Source: Pirellulales bacterium
GTDB taxonomy: Bacteria > Planctomycetota > Planctomycetia > Pirellulales > Lacipirellulaceae
Length of the DNA stretch: 33,294 nt
Assembly: GCA_022448345.1 (NCBI GenBank)
Contig: JAKVCB010000030.1
Coordinates: forward strand, 1-33,294
Direction of reading: 5' to 3'
Shown: positions 33,046 to 33,294 of the stretch, one piece after another
How the letters are laid out: each line of letters begins with the position of its first letter
How positions within the stretch are numbered: the stretch's first letter is position 1
Made by a program: the position numbers and the translations under genes
The notes under the pieces: generated by a model
The model's database searches: none
Seen by the model: only the letters and a program-made list of their open reading frames with translations
What the model was told of the DNA's origin: nothing

Positions 33046-33294
33046 TTACCAGGAGACATAAACACCGTCGTTAATCCGGATTTCGCCGGTTGAATTGTTA
33101 TAGACCCATCCTTCGCTGCCTGGTTCCACAGACGTGATTGGGCTCTGCGACGAAGCAACGACTTCGGGATTTTGGTTGGCTCCTGTTTGTGGCGCTGGAA
33201 ATGGCCCTTGAAGGTATGGCAGTAGTGTGGTGGTAATCGCTGAAGCACTTGGATAACTGCCGTTTTGAGCTCGATACATTTCGATTGCACCGCG
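33046..33294 (-). CDS. GspG-like pseudopilin, C-terminal part (5' end outside window)
   Basis: The frame is open from the right window edge to TAA at 33046 and reads about 82 residues. The start of the visible part, GAIEMYRAQNGSYPSASA, matches the helix end and first turn of GspG/PulG-type major pseudopilins (ALE-x-Y-x-x-x-N-G-x-YP). The tail is Gly/Asn/Ser-rich and ends GWVYNNSTGEIRINDGVYVSW, a typical small beta-layer. The N-terminal prepilin helix must lie beyond the window. An ATG at 33279 is internal and not the true start. It is the first visible gene of the secretion operon. Confidence 0.75.
   Translation of the reverse strand, partial: RGAIEMYRAQNGSYPSASAITTTLLPYLQGPFPAPQTGANQNPEVVASSQSPITSVEPGSEGWVYNNSTGEIRINDGVYVSW

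Overview
The window looks like a chromosome segment from a planctomycete (Planctomycetota, probably Pirellulales-like). The evidence is the mix of lineage-typical families: two DUF1559 prepilin-like proteins with the H-x9-DG motif, a DUF1549/DUF1553 protein followed by a Tat-exported DUF1501 protein, a DUF6807 ('PmoA-like') protein, a sugar dehydrogenase-diheme fusion, TIM-barrel sugar phosphate isomerases, and many signal peptides. I see no insertion sequence, prophage, CRISPR array or rRNA. All calls come from reading the sequence; no database search was run.

Left part (1-5.7 kb): two mirror-image modules diverge from a roughly 600-bp intergenic region. Leftward run a DUF1559 prepilin-like protein, a small lipoprotein and a secreted Asp-box (BNR/sialidase-like) protein cut by the window edge. 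Rightward run a second DUF1559 protein and a second small lipoprotein. A tRNA-Asn with its own promoter-like site and hairpin terminator follows on the minus strand.

Middle (6.1-22.1 kb): a full-length error-prone DNA polymerase DnaE2 without imuA or imuB beside it; a two-gene DUF6807/isomerase unit; a DUF1549/DUF1553 + DUF1501 pair; a sugar dehydrogenase fused to a diheme C-terminal region; an alpha/beta-hydrolase; a second isomerase; and a divergent Tat-exported PhoX-family protein. This part looks like sugar and polymer catabolism with periplasmic redox proteins.

Right part (22.2-33.3 kb, all minus strand): a nearly contiguous operon for a hybrid type IV pilus / type II secretion machine. 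In transcription order it has a pseudopilin C-terminus (cut by the window edge), a CheY-like receiver, a PAS-containing membrane histidine kinase, a STAS protein, GspE/PilB ATPase, GspF/PilC, a small membrane-anchored protein, PilM, PilN, PilO, a PilP/GspC-like protein, a PilQ/GspD secretin and a small basic protein. Several junctions overlap or abut, which suggests translational coupling. The DUF1559 proteins at the left are plausible substrates or pseudopilins of such a machine, but that link is inference.

The most unusual signal is at gene ends. Three unrelated genes (DUF1559 ending at 2232, isomerase ending at 9473, PhoX-like ending at 22143) each carry a short tandem duplication that begins in the last codons and copies the stop codon downstream (5 x 17 bp, 2 x 30 bp, 2 x 14 bp). 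The other embedded oddity is the receiver-kinase-STAS signalling set inside the secretion operon.
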